From Gammaproteobacteria bacterium (GTDB lineage Bacteria > Pseudomonadota > Gammaproteobacteria > Coxiellales > Coxiellaceae), in NCBI GenBank assembly GCA_026399315.1, contig JAPLRF010000030.1, positions 62,001 through 126,000 of the forward strand: DNA of 64,000 nt. Direction: 5' to 3'. The stretch's first letter is position 1. Every line of letters begins with the position of its first letter. The translations under genes were made by a program, and so were the position numbers. Below, in pieces: positions 47,097 to 55,875 of the stretch. Under the pieces are notes generated by a model that worked only from the letters and a program-made list of their open reading frames with translations, was not told the origin of the DNA and made no database searches.

Positions 47097-49004
47097 ATGA
47101 TGCCGATTGAAGTTAAGCAATTTCCCCTGCTGAGTCAGATCAACGACCCTGCTGATTTGCGCCTATTATCCGAGGATCAACTTCCCCTGCTCGCCAAAGA
47201 ATTACGTGATTACTTGGTTGATCGGCTCGATCAGTGCGGTGGACATTTCGGCGCTAATTTAGGCACCATTGAATTAACCATCGCTTTACATTACGTTTTT
47301 CAAACCCCAAACGATCGGCTGATTTGGGATGTCGGTCATCAAGCCTATCCCCATAAAATTCTCACCGGTCGCCGTGACCAAATTCACACGGTGAAACAAC
47401 AAGATGGTTTAGCGCCTTTTCCAAAACGCGGCGAAAGCGAATACGATTGTTTTGGCACGGGTCACTCAAGCACATCGATTGGCGCAGCGCTTGGTATGGC
47501 AGTGGGCGCGCAATTAAACAATGAAGATCGTAAAGTGATTGCGATTATTGGTGACGGCGGATTAACGGGCGGCCAAGCTTTTGAAGCTTTAAATCACGGC
47601 GGTGCAATTGATCCTAACATGCTTGTTATTTTAAATGACAATGACATGTCCATTTCTGAAAACGTCGGCGCATTGTGTCAGTATTTAGGGCGCATTTTAT
47701 CCGGGAAAACCTATGCCAGCTTGCGTGAAAGCGGTAAAAAAATATTAGCGAAAATGCCGCCCATTTCTCGACTCGCTAAAAAAACAGAAACGCATTTGAA
47801 AAATTTAATTGTGCCTGGCGCTTTTTTTGAAGAGCTTGGCTTTAATTATATTGGCCCCATTGATGGCCATGATTTACCTGCGCTGCTCAACACCTTGAAA
47901 ATTTTAAAATCATTAAAAGGCGCTAAATTACTGCATATTATTACAACCAAAGGAAAAGGCTACGCGCCCGCAGAAGCATCCCAAATTGATTATCATGCTG
48001 TAAAACCCGGCTTTCACTCAAAAATAAATAATACTACATCTGTCGCAAGCATTAAAAAACCCACTTATTCCGACGTATTCGGCGATTGGTTATGCTCAAT
48101 GGCAGCAGTAGACAATCAATTAGTGGCGATTACACCCGCGATGCGCGAAGGCTCTGGCATGGTTAACTATGCAAAGCAATTTCCCGATCGTTATTTTGAT
48201 GTGGGTATTGCAGAACAACATGCACTGACATTTGCGGCAGGTTTAGCCTGTGAAAATAAAAAACCCGTCGTTGCTATTTACTCTACATTTTTACAACGCG
48301 CTTACGATCAATTAATTCACGATATTGCTTTGCAAAATCTCGATGTGACATTTGCCATTGATCGTGGCGGCTTAGTCGGCTCAGATGGCCCTACACACGC
48401 TGGCAGCTTTGATTTAAGTTTTTTACGCTGCATTCCCAACATGATTGTGATGGCGCCGAGCGATGAAAACGAATGTCGTCAAATGTTAACAACAGCCTAT
48501 CTTTATCCCGGCCCCGCTGCTGTTCGCTATCCTCGCGGAACAGGAACCGGCATTACGATTGAAGAAAAGCTAGAATCCATTCCTGCTGGAAAATCAATTG
48601 TCGTGCGTCAAGGGAAAAAAATTGCTTTATTGGTTTTTGGAACCCTATTAACACCCGCATTACAAGCGGCAGAAATACTCGATGCAACAGTGATTAATAT
48701 GCGGTTTATAAAACCACTTGATGAACACGCTATTCTTGCCGCTGCTGGAACACATGATTTGCTCGTGACCATTGAAGAAAACGCCATCATGGGCGGTGCT
48801 GGATCCGCCGTCAGTGAATGTTTGTCAGCACATCACCAGCAAACGAAAATAATGCATTTAGGCTTGCCCGATGTTTTTTTAGAGCACGGTGACCCCAATA
48901 CCATGCTTGCCAATTGCGGTTTAGATGCAAAAGGAATGGTTGCCAGCATTCAAAATTATATCGAGAAAGCAAAGAAGCCGCATTTGGTTGCGTGTAATGC
49001 ATGA
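47097..49004 (+). CDS. dxs: 1-deoxy-D-xylulose-5-phosphate synthase
   Basis: A 635-residue thiamine-diphosphate enzyme joining pyruvate and glyceraldehyde 3-phosphate, the first step of the MEP isoprenoid pathway. Signatures are [36 protein letters not shown], the ThDP motif [19 protein letters not shown] ending LNDNDMSIS, and [23 protein letters not shown] precedes the tandem ATGs. It shares a four-base overlap with the Smr gene downstream. Confidence 0.96.
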   Translation: MMPIEVKQFPLLSQINDPADLRLLSEDQLPLLAKELRDYLVDRLDQCGGHFGANLGTIELTIALHYVFQTPNDRLIWDVGHQAYPHKILTGRRDQIHTVKQQDGLAPFPKRGESEYDCFGTGHSSTSIGAALGMAVGAQLNNEDRKVIAIIGDGGLTGGQAFEALNHGGAIDPNMLVILNDNDMSISENVGALCQYLGRILSGKTYASLRESGKKILAKMPPISRLAKKTETHLKNLIVPGAFFEELGFNYIGPIDGHDLPALLNTLKILKSLKGAKLLHIITTKGKGYAPAEASQIDYHAVKPGFHSKINNTTSVASIKKPTYSDVFGDWLCSMAAVDNQLVAITPAMREGSGMVNYAKQFPDRYFDVGIAEQHALTFAAGLACENKKPVVAIYSTFLQRAYDQLIHDIALQNLDVTFAIDRGGLVGSDGPTHAGSFDLSFLRCIPNMIVMAPSDENECRQMLTTAYLYPGPAAVRYPRGTGTGITIEEKLESIPAGKSIVVRQGKKIALLVFGTLLTPALQAAEILDATVINMRFIKPLDEHAILAAAGTHDLLVTIEENAIMGGAGSAVSECLSAHHQQTKIMHLGLPDVFLEHGDPNTMLANCGLDAKGMVASIQNYIEKAKKPHLVACNA

Positions 49005-49579
49005 CAAAAAAAATAACAGATGATGAACGGCAGTTATTTCAGGATGCTGTTTCTGACGTGAAGCGCACAGATCAGCAACCAGAACAAAATATAAATACCA
49101 CAGAAACGCGGGCGGAAGCCTGCGTGCAAAAACAAAATGAAATAATTAAAATACGACGCATTCAAATCAATAAACACCCCATCAAAAACACCCAAGAATC
49201 TTTTTTCAACTTCACTCACCATCAACCCGCAATCACCGGCTCAGACATCATCTCTTACTCAAAACCAGGCCTGCAACACAAAAAATTCTCGCAATTAAAA
49301 CAAGGAAAAATGCGCGCAGAAGCAACATTAGATTTACATGAACACACAGCTGATCAAACCATTAAAGCGACCGAATCATTCTTGCAACATTGTCATCAAC
49401 ATCATTTAAAAAATATCTGTATTATTCACGGCAAAGGAAATTACGCTTCAGATAACAGACCGATATTGAAAAATTTATTGAATAATTATTTGCGACAACA
49501 TCCCTTAGTGATTGCCTTTCATTCTGCAAAAAATAATCAAGGGGGAACAGGTGCGCTGATGGTGATCATAAAATCGTAG
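49001..49579 (+). CDS. Smr-domain protein
   Basis: A 192-residue protein starting within the dxs stop. The C-terminal Smr domain shows [32 protein letters not shown] and [13 protein letters not shown], the motifs of MutS2/SmrA-type nucleases or ribosome-collision factors. The N-terminal 90 residues are polar. A GC-rich palindrome (GCGGGCGGAAGCCTGC, from about 49112) lies inside this less conserved part. Confidence 0.85.
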   Translation: MTKKITDDERQLFQDAVSDVKRTDQQPEQNINTTETRAEACVQKQNEIIKIRRIQINKHPIKNTQESFFNFTHHQPAITGSDIISYSKPGLQHKKFSQLKQGKMRAEATLDLHEHTADQTIKATESFLQHCHQHHLKNICIIHGKGNYASDNRPILKNLLNNYLRQHPLVIAFHSAKNNQGGTGALMVIIKS

Positions 49580-49636
49580 CAATAAAAATTACACCTGCGC
49601 GCTGACATCATTTAAATTACATCACTGATTTCGTAA

Positions 49637-49804
49637 TCACTTCTTCAAATGCGCCTGGAAGCGGCTCGGATTACGGTTAGTGTTGAGTTTCCAATATAAA
49701 TGATTGATTCTTTCTATCCCACCAAACCTACGACGGCTAATAATTTCATTACCAACACCATATTTTAAAAGTACTCTTCTGGTCTCAGCGCCGCTGTAAG
49801 CAAA
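49637..49804 (-). pseudogene. unrecognised gene fragment beside a broken transposase
   Basis: A minus-strand open stretch reads FAYSGAETRRVLLKYGVGNE, IISRRRFGGIERINHLYWKL and NTNRNPSRFQAHLKK before TGA at 49637-49639. It looks coding, but has no start and runs into the transposase remnant on the other strand. I cannot name a family; it may be the tail of a gene cut by the insertion. Confidence 0.3.
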
Positions 49805-49810
49805 AAATTT

Positions 49811-50652
49811 ACCCTTGTGCTTTCCGTCAATGTGAGCGAAGCCACCATCGATCGCCTTTTAGAGCCTACCCGCAATCAATCCCCAAAACGCTGTGCGGCA
49901 CGAAACCAGGTAGTTTGCTAAAGAAGCGCATACCAATTAAAACCGACCAGTGGGATGAAAAGCAGCCTGGTTTTGTTGAAGCAGATTTGGTTGCACATTG
50001 CGGCACCAGTTTAATGGGTGATTTTATCTGGAGCTTAACACTCACCGATATTTATTCTGGTTGGACTGAAAATCGCGCTGTGTGGAACAAAGGTGCGACC
50101 GGCGTTGTCGATCAAATTCACGATATCGAAAATAATTTACCGTTTGAAATTCTGGGTTTTGATTGTGACAATGGATCTGAATTTTTGAATCAATATTTAA
50201 TTCGATACTTTCAAAATAGGCCTTCTGAAGTGCAATTTACGCGTTCAAGACCTTATCATTCAAATGACAATGCACACGTTGAACAAAAGAACTGGACGCA
50301 CGTGCGGCAGTTATTTGGCTATCATCGCATTGAAGATAAAACCTTGCTTGAAAAAATGAATGTGCTTTATAAAAACGAAAGTTCGCTGCTACATAATTAC
50401 TTTTATCCAGCGACAAAGTTAATAGACAAGCGTCGTATTCAATCAAAAATTAAAAAGGTACACGACAAACCAAAAACGCCCTATCAACGTTTAATGACAA
50501 GCGAACATATTAGCGCAGTGCAAAAAGAGCAACTCACGGATATTTATAAAAAACTTAACCCATTTGAACTCAAGAAAAACCAGGAAATGAAATTAAAAAC
50601 CATTTTTCAGCAAATTGATCTACACTTGCGAGGAAGGAACATTGCAATATGA
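49811..50652 (+). pseudogene. integrase-catalytic-domain transposase, 5'-truncated and frameshifted
   Basis: The intact part from 49915 (245 codons) has a DDE integrase core: FVEADLVAHCG, LTDIYSGWTENRAVW, FDCDNGSEFLNQYLI and FTRSRPYHSNDNAHVEQKN. This is the type of transposase in which LLKRHIPIRT precedes the core. Upstream, SVNVSEATIDRLLEPTRNQS is in a different frame and meets TKPGSLLKKRIPIKT after a shift near 49893-49905. The N-terminal DNA-binding part is absent, so it is inactive. Direct repeats of the element's right end follow at 50680-50743. Confidence 0.75.
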
Positions 50653-50679
50653 TGACAGGGATAGCCAAATTAAAGCCTG

Positions 50680-50743
50680 CTTCGGTAACATTATTTGTGA
50701 GGCAACGTATCAGGCCTTCGGTAACATTTTATTTTGAGGCAAC
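50680..50743 (+). repeat. tandem terminal repeats of the broken insertion element
   Basis: 50680-50706 and 50716-50743 share CTTCGGTAACATT, a T-rich middle and TGAGGCAAC. They lie just after the transposase end and mark the element's right end. Confidence 0.6.
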
Positions 50744-50756
50744 AGGAGATTGAATT

Positions 50757-51242
50757 TTAACGACAAAAATTCCACACATGGGTTGTCATCATGCAAATCG
50801 CGCCAGACGGCAGCTCAATCATCACGCCGGATTGCTTACGCAAGGTAATCACTGGGTTTTCAGGATCAATACAGATATTTAAAATAACACCGCGTAAATA
50901 AAGGCTTTGATGATCGACTCGCAACGAGAATGTGCCTGGTGAATAATAATTTGTGAAGCCGTATCGGTCTTCATCACCATCCTTAAATAAATAGGTCGTG
51001 ATGGGAGGACGATCTGGCGATGGGTTCTGCAGTAAAAGATAAATCATTCCGCCAGCACCCGGAACAAAATCAGACGTAAAATTTTCATGGAAAGAAACGT
51101 TTTTCAGCACTTTTTCGCAAGCCGGATCACTACCCCAATAACGCAACCCTTCTTGAAATTGTTGAAATGGTTTTATACCCGCTGCAAATAAAGGAGTGCT
51201 GCATGAAAAAAATAAGAAAATGAATATTAATATTCGACGCAT
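50757..51242 (-). CDS. hypothetical secreted protein
   Basis: A 161-residue protein with a signal peptide (MRRILIFIFLFFSCSTPLFA, cleavage before AGIKPF). The Cys at position 14 of the leader is in SCSTPLFAAG, not a good lipobox. The mature protein has two or three Cys (DPACEKVL, NICIDPEN, AICMMT) and a beta-rich C-terminal half. No family is recognised. It starts 5 bp after bioC and is likely co-transcribed with it. Its end abuts the terminal repeats of the broken transposase. Confidence 0.65.
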   Translation of the reverse strand: MRRILIFIFLFFSCSTPLFAAGIKPFQQFQEGLRYWGSDPACEKVLKNVSFHENFTSDFVPGAGGMIYLLLQNPSPDRPPITTYLFKDGDEDRYGFTNYYSPGTFSLRVDHQSLYLRGVILNICIDPENPVITLRKQSGVMIELPSGAICMMTTHVWNFCR

Positions 51243-51247
51243 AAAAT

Positions 51248-52042
51248 TTATCTCTTCATAATTGAATCAAGCGAAATCGCTATTTCTCCTTCTAATCCGT
51301 CAGTATCCCGATCCCATTTTACTTTCCAAGCTTGCCCATAAATTATTTCTAAAGTAACCGGAAAATAATCGTCATTTTTATATCGCTCATAATGCGACAA
51401 CATTGTTTTCCATTTATTTTTCGACATCAAACCACGTTGTCGAAATTGATGCGCATTGGTCGCACCAATCTCTTTTAAATCCTGAAAGAACAAATCAAGC
51501 TGGTCGTAAGCCAATATAATTTCTTCTCGATCAACCACCGGGTCTGAAAAATGCAATTGCTTCATCCAATCGCCAATATCATGCATATCGCTAAAAGGAT
51601 GAACATGATGAAAACGATCAACTTGCAAAAAACTCTGCCGCAATTCAACAAAGGTATCTGGCCCTAAAGTAGTGAATAACAACAAGCCTTCTTCTTTTAA
51701 AACACGAGAAAACTCATGCAGCAAATAAACGGGATCGCGTTCACGCAATAAGGAAAAATTCGCGATAATTAAATCAACTGAATTGTCAGCACATTTTCCC
51801 AGAAATGTTAAATCAATAATATTTTTTATCGTTGATTCCGGGTAGCGTTTTTTTAATTGCAATTCTGCGTAGTTCGTATGCCAACCATAATTTAATACAG
51901 ATACAGGCTGGATACACATATAATCCAATCGCTCCAATAATTGATTGGCAATAATATGGATGACGTGATCGTCCGACAACGTTACATTGGCAACACGTTG
52001 TTGCAATCTTGAAATGACTTCTGAATCAATAAACGGGATCAT
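51248..52042 (-). CDS. bioC: BioC-like malonyl-ACP O-methyltransferase
   Basis: A 264-residue class I methyltransferase. The best family matches are PVYLLHEFSRVLKEEGLLLF, TTLGPDTFVELRQSF, HPFSDMHDIGDWMKQLHFSD and DLKEIGATNAHQFRQRGLMS, all typical of BioC/NDUFAF5. BioC caps malonyl-ACP to start pimelate synthesis for biotin. SAM motif I is degenerate (VSVLNYGWHTNYAELQL in place of a GxGxG loop), which raises doubt about activity or marks a divergent clade. It is divergent from comF, a common neighbour of biotin genes. Confidence 0.65.
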   Translation of the reverse strand: MIPFIDSEVISRLQQRVANVTLSDDHVIHIIANQLLERLDYMCIQPVSVLNYGWHTNYAELQLKKRYPESTIKNIIDLTFLGKCADNSVDLIIANFSLLRERDPVYLLHEFSRVLKEEGLLLFTTLGPDTFVELRQSFLQVDRFHHVHPFSDMHDIGDWMKQLHFSDPVVDREEIILAYDQLDLFFQDLKEIGATNAHQFRQRGLMSKNKWKTMLSHYERYKNDDYFPVTLEIIYGQAWKVKWDRDTDGLEGEIAISLDSIMKR

Positions 52043-52173
52043 CCCGGAATTTTAGCACAAGTCAGTATAGCGCTACAATTCAGATTCCAAGTACATTTTG
52101 ATCGAAAAACACGGTATTGCTGATTTTTTGAATCCTGATACCCTGTGGTTACTTCCTCCACTTCAATATCAAT

Positions 52174-52857
52174 ATGAAAAATTTATTAAAAAAAGTCCTA
52201 GATGGCGTTTGGCCCATTTACTGCCTGCTGTGTGATTCACTGTGTGCTAATAAAAAATCTATTTGCGATACGTGCTATCTTTCCCTGCCAATTCATCAAA
52301 TCGGCTGCACGCGTTGCGGATTAGCAGCAGGTTGCGGAAATTGCCATAGCAGCCCCCCGCCATTTGATAACACTTTTGCTTTATTTAATTATGAGACACC
52401 TATTTCTGAACTTATTGCTAAATTAAAATTTCAGAATAATTTGGCGACTGCAAAATTGTTTTCACAATACTGGATTGATTACTTTCTAGATAAAAAACAC
52501 TTATTACCAGAATTAATTATTCCTGTCCCACTTCATCATATGCGATTAAAAAAACGCGGATTTAATCAAACACTAGAAATTGCAAAACCGATTGGAAAAT
52601 ATTTTCAAATTCCCATTGATATTCGAAGCTGTATTAAATTAAAAAACACAGAACCACAATCCAGTTTATCGTCAGAAAAAAGAAAAAAGAATTTGAAAAA
52701 TGCTTTTGCGATATCGCATTCCATCATTGCAAAGCATGTCGCTGTTATAGACGATGTAATGACGACAGGAAATACCGTTTCTGAAATTAGTTGCTTACTC
52801 AAAAAAGCAGGCGTTGAACGCGTTGATATTTGGTGTTGTGCTAGGGTGTTAAAATAG
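52174..52857 (+). CDS. ComF-family phosphoribosyltransferase-like protein
   Basis: A 227-residue ComF/GntX protein. A four-Cys zinc motif (CLLCDSLCANKKSICDTCYL), a second Cys set (CTRCGLAAGCGNC), the YETPISELIAKLKF segment and the PRPP loop VAVIDDVMTTGNTV are present; PVPLHHMRLKKRGFNQTLEIA is the family core. It is linked to DNA uptake in competent bacteria. No ribosome-binding site is obvious at 52174. An IS6 element begins 28 bp after its end. Confidence 0.85.
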   Translation: MKNLLKKVLDGVWPIYCLLCDSLCANKKSICDTCYLSLPIHQIGCTRCGLAAGCGNCHSSPPPFDNTFALFNYETPISELIAKLKFQNNLATAKLFSQYWIDYFLDKKHLLPELIIPVPLHHMRLKKRGFNQTLEIAKPIGKYFQIPIDIRSCIKLKNTEPQSSLSSEKRKKNLKNAFAISHSIIAKHVAVIDDVMTTGNTVSEISCLLKKAGVERVDIWCCARVLK

Positions 52858-52885
52858 ACTAGAAACTGTGGCCGGATCAAATTTG

Positions 52886-53819
52886 GGTTCCGTCAAAACT
52901 GGCTCCGCAATCCATACTAAAATGATGGCAATCACTTCATTATACATGGGTATCACAGTATGAAATGTCCGAGTTGTAAATCAAATATGACCACGCTATT
53001 AAAAAGCACGGCAGGATTAGGTTACAAACAGTTCCGCTGCTGCAATTGCGCTTCACAATTTAACGAGCGCACAGGAACAATTTATAATTTTCTCGAATTT
53101 CCAACTGATATTGTGATGCTCACTGTGTTTTATTATTATCATTTTAAAAATAGTTTAGTAGATGTTACAAAGCATATGGCATTGCGTGGCATTTCATTGA
53201 GTCATGAAACTGTGCGTTTGTGGTCACAAAAAATTGGAACCGATGCTGCCTTAAAATTCAGATCGCGTCGTCGTGGTAAATGCGGTAAAAAATGGCACAT
53301 GGATATCACCTATCTGAAAATAAAAGGATACGATGCTTATTTATATCGTGCCATCGACAAGACGGGCAATTTAATTGACATTTATTTAAGTGATAAGCGA
53401 GACAAAAAAGCGGCAGAAGCATTTTTCAGATCATGTGAAAAAACAACGGCTGTTCATCCAGTGCAAATCACCACAGAAAAAGAACCTGCGTTTGTTGATG
53501 CGATTAAAAATGCGCTAGGCAATGACGTCAAACATCGTGACAGCAAATACATGAACAATCGCATGGAGCAAAATTATCGCGGCACAAAATCAAGAACCAG
53601 GCTGATGAAAGGTTTTAAAGAGAGTTGGTGCGCAATGATTTTTTGCCACACATTCGAAGAAATCAGACAATTTTTTTATATGCCAAATAAAACAACCGCT
53701 GAACGTCGTAGACTTTTTGTGCCTAAATTTCAACAATTTAATAAAATTGCAAATCAAGCGATTTAAAAATTAAGAGTAAACTAGAATTTAATTAATTGCG
53801 GGCGAGTTTTGACGGAACC
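52886..53819 (+). mobile_element. IS6-family insertion sequence
   Basis: GGTTCCGTCAAAACT at 52886-52900 is matched by its reverse complement at 53805-53819, giving 15-bp terminal inverted repeats around a single transposase gene. The flanking 8 bp differ (CAAATTTG and GACAGTAT), so there is no target duplication. The right end abuts the middle of an S24 peptidase gene, suggesting an IS-mediated deletion. Confidence 0.85.
52960..53766 (+). CDS. IS6-family transposase with altered second catalytic residue
   Basis: A 268-residue transposase with an N-terminal zinc ribbon (CPSCKSN and CCNCASQF) and the IS6 DDE core: WHMDITYLKIKGYDAYLYRA with the first Asp, AIDKTGNLIDIYLSDKR, and the Glu in NNRMEQNYRGTK. 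The second Asp lies in a TDKxPAY motif in the family; here it reads TTEKEPAF (codon GAA), a Glu replacing Asp. The frame is otherwise intact, so it may be a recently inactivated or low-activity copy. Confidence 0.88.
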   Translation: MKCPSCKSNMTTLLKSTAGLGYKQFRCCNCASQFNERTGTIYNFLEFPTDIVMLTVFYYYHFKNSLVDVTKHMALRGISLSHETVRLWSQKIGTDAALKFRSRRRGKCGKKWHMDITYLKIKGYDAYLYRAIDKTGNLIDIYLSDKRDKKAAEAFFRSCEKTTAVHPVQITTEKEPAFVDAIKNALGNDVKHRDSKYMNNRMEQNYRGTKSRTRLMKGFKESWCAMIFCHTFEEIRQFFYMPNKTTAERRRLFVPKFQQFNKIANQAI

Positions 53820-54086
53820 GACAGTATGTCACCCAGAATTAACGCTGGAGATATTGTGATTTTAAATCCTGATGAAAAACCAAAGCCAGGTGGGTTAGTG
53901 GCGGTAAAAATTATTAATCAACCTTGTGTGATTATCAGACAGTACAAACAACGCAGTATTAATAAAGCTTTTGAAACATTCGAATTAATCGCATTTAATA
54001 ATAATTGGGCATCGATTGTGATAGACAAGCCTGATGCTGCGAAAATTGTTGGTGTTGTTTTTCAATCAACACATGTTTATTTATAA
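53820..54086 (+). pseudogene. S24 peptidase domain of a LexA/CI-like repressor, 5' truncated by IS6
   Basis: Immediately after the IS6 right end the frame reads DSMSPRINAGDIVILNPDEK then PKPGGLVAVKI, the S24 nucleophile region (GDSM, Ser active site) and substrate-binding strands; FNNNWASIVI and AKIVGVVF complete the fold. The helix-turn-helix N-terminus and its start are missing. A TTG in the IS or an internal ATG at 53826 might still be used, but the latter would lose the catalytic Ser. It was probably a prophage repressor. Confidence 0.75.
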
Positions 54087-54116
54087 AAAAATACTGGAAT
54101 TTTAAGGAAAAAATGC

Positions 54117-54785
54117 ATGCCGGAACATTTAATTATTTATTTGGATGAGTCGGGAGATTTAGGGTTTGATTTTAATAACTCAAAAACAAGTCAATATTTG
54201 GTTATTGCCTTGTTGGTTTGTTATGACGATGAAGCTAGTGACAACACAATGCGCGCTGTTCGAAAAACCCTGAAAACCAAGGTATCAAAAAATACCCATG
54301 AATTAAAAGGTAGCTTTTTAGCGCTCCCAATCAAAAAATATTTTTTAGACCAAATGAAAAAATGTTCGGGTTGGTATTTGTCTGCGGCCATTGCAGATAA
54401 AAAATCTTGGCTTCGTAATCATCGCGCGAATCATAATCATGAGCCTAAAAAGAAAGTGCTGTACGACGAAATTGCGATGAGCGTATTTTCTCAGATAACT
54501 GACATCGATACTGCCCTTTATATTGATATTGTTATTGATAAATCGAAAAATAAGGACGAAATTAATGAATTTGATGCTGCTGTTAAGGCTGCTATTGAAG
54601 CAAGAATTGGCAGAAAAGCAACATTGACCATTCGCCATCGCAGCTCACACGAAGAACTTGGTTTGCAGGCGGTTGATGTTTTTTGTTCTGGTCTTGGAAG
54701 AAAATACGAAAAAAGCGATCTGACGTGGTACACAGAATTTTCTGATAAAATCCAATCAGAAACGATATACAAATCCCAGAAATAA
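54117..54785 (+). CDS. DUF3800 protein
   Basis: A 222-residue DUF3800 protein. IIYLDESGDLGFDFNNSKTS at the N-terminus, HELKGSF, DIVIDKSKNKDEINEF and EELGLQAVDVFCSGLGRKYE are the family's acidic motifs, suggestive of an RNase-H-like nuclease fold. DUF3800 genes are common on phages and islands, and several conserved RNA structures are associated with them. AAGGAA lies upstream. Neighbours are the S24 fragment and a possible RNA just downstream, so this is probably prophage-derived cargo; the role is unknown. Confidence 0.88.
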   Translation: MPEHLIIYLDESGDLGFDFNNSKTSQYLVIALLVCYDDEASDNTMRAVRKTLKTKVSKNTHELKGSFLALPIKKYFLDQMKKCSGWYLSAAIADKKSWLRNHRANHNHEPKKKVLYDEIAMSVFSQITDIDTALYIDIVIDKSKNKDEINEFDAAVKAAIEARIGRKATLTIRHRSSHEELGLQAVDVFCSGLGRKYEKSDLTWYTEFSDKIQSETIYKSQK

Positions 54786-54797
54786 AAAAGACGGCCC

Positions 54798-54902
54798 CTT
54801 TCAAGCGCTAGTCCAGAAGATCATCGCTGCAACCTATGGAAGCCGCTCCCCTCTGGCACTTGAAGGATTTACCCGTCTAGACATAACTATATACGGCGGT
54901 AA
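54798..54902 (+). ncRNA. candidate DUF3800-associated structured RNA
   Basis: Directly after the DUF3800 gene, CTTTCAAG (54798-54805) can pair with CTTGAAGG (54859-54866), enclosing CCAGA (54813-54817) with TCTGG (54852-54856). TTACC (54869-54873) pairs with GGTAA (54898-54902) as a second hairpin. The region is more G+C-rich than the flanks. DUF3800 RNA motifs are known; membership of this sequence is inference. The rest of 54903-55064 shows nothing except an A/T-rich palindrome (AAAAAATTC/GAATTTTTT) at its end. Confidence 0.4.
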
Positions 54903-55064
54903 GCCAAAAATCAAGGCCTGGTTTATAAAAATCAATAGGATAGCACTGTAAACAGTAAATATTCGTTAAATCTGTCGAACACATAAAAATTTTATATAAC
55001 GCCATCGCAACTGATAAAAATTAGCTGCGATGTCAGGTAAATAAAAAATTCCAAATTGAATTTT

Positions 55065-55348
55065 TTATGAAAGAGGAATCACGTTAATATTCACCGTATC
55101 ATTTCCATCAAAATATGCAGCACAAACATATTCTTTACAGTTTTAACACTACCACTGCCGCTGTTTGTAGCGCTGAAATCATTGTACAAAAAGTTTTTAT
55201 AAAAATAGTTTCCATCATTTACGGAAATGTTTTTACCACTCACTACAAATTTGATTGAATCACCAACATCAGAAATGCCATTAGCCAATACGGATAAGCT
55301 CGTAGACAGTAATAACGCAGTAGACATCAGTATAGGTATTAATTTCAT
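55065..55348 (-). pseudogene. small secreted protein, frameshifted near the C-terminus
   Basis: An N-terminal signal peptide (MKLIPILMSTALLLSTSLSV, cleavage after LAN) precedes a beta-rich mature part with GNYFYKNFLYNDFSATNSGS. The frame as written ends at 55091 with an unconvincing tail. Restoring one A in the A4 run opposite 55141-55144 gives NCKEYVCAAYFDGNDTVNIN before TAA at 55065-55067, a coherent Cys-containing end. It has no recognised family. Confidence 0.5.
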
Positions 55349-55739
55349 CCTAAATTACCTCATAAAATAATATTATTTTTTCCAGCTTAATTAAACCTTG
55401 ATTCGGCAGTAGGGTTTAATCCGAATCTAAGTTAAAGGATGTCCATATATTTCGTTTTGCATTGTACTACTACCTATTAAAATTGTCATAAAAATATCCA
55501 AAAAAATTATCTGAAATGTACGTTATAAAAAAATTACAATGACTCTGGTTCTATGTGGTGACGAGCGCGATTAGCTGCGGGCATGTTTATGATTAATGCC
55601 ATGAGAAATCATCACTGCGTTTTCAGTGTCGCTAGGGGATAGGGGCATCAGCAACCTCTTGAATCTGATTGATTAGAGAGGTTTAACGAATATTTACTCA
55701 GAAGAGCGACAACTTGTTGAGTTATATTAAGAAGTTCGC
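55349..55739. other. intergenic, no gene seen
   Basis: The A/T-rich left part probably holds the promoter of the small secreted protein gene. The remainder, to the tRNA-Thr 3' end, contains no recognisable gene, and the tRNA has no obvious terminator. Confidence 0.4.
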
Positions 55740-55812
55740 TGCCGAAGATCCGAATCGAACGGACGACCTCCTGATTACGAATCAGTTGCTCTACCAACTG
55801 AGCTACATCGGC
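55740..55812 (-). tRNA. tRNA-Thr(CGU)
   Basis: Cloverleaf with acceptor GCCGATG, D-arm AGCTCAGTTGGTAGAGC, anticodon loop TTCGTAA (CGU) and T-arm GTCCGTTCGATTCGGAT. It strongly resembles the E. coli tRNA-Thr(CGU). CCA is not encoded (GCG follows the discriminator A), unlike tRNA-Ile in this window. The acceptor has a T6-T67 mismatch. Confidence 0.88.
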
Positions 55813-55875
55813 GTTTACCTGAAGACAAGAATGCTACTGCTATTTTATCCTAATGTAAATATCAACATACAGGCA

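Noticed and set aside
49109-49130. GC-rich palindrome within the Smr gene as a REP copy
   Set aside because: It is similar in style but lacks the AGCGCAGAAGC arm of the three intergenic copies and lies in coding sequence.
52093-52240. Frame reading NPDTLWLLPPLQYQYEKF across the comF start
   Set aside because: It overlaps comF out of frame, has no good start and no recognised family; probably chance.
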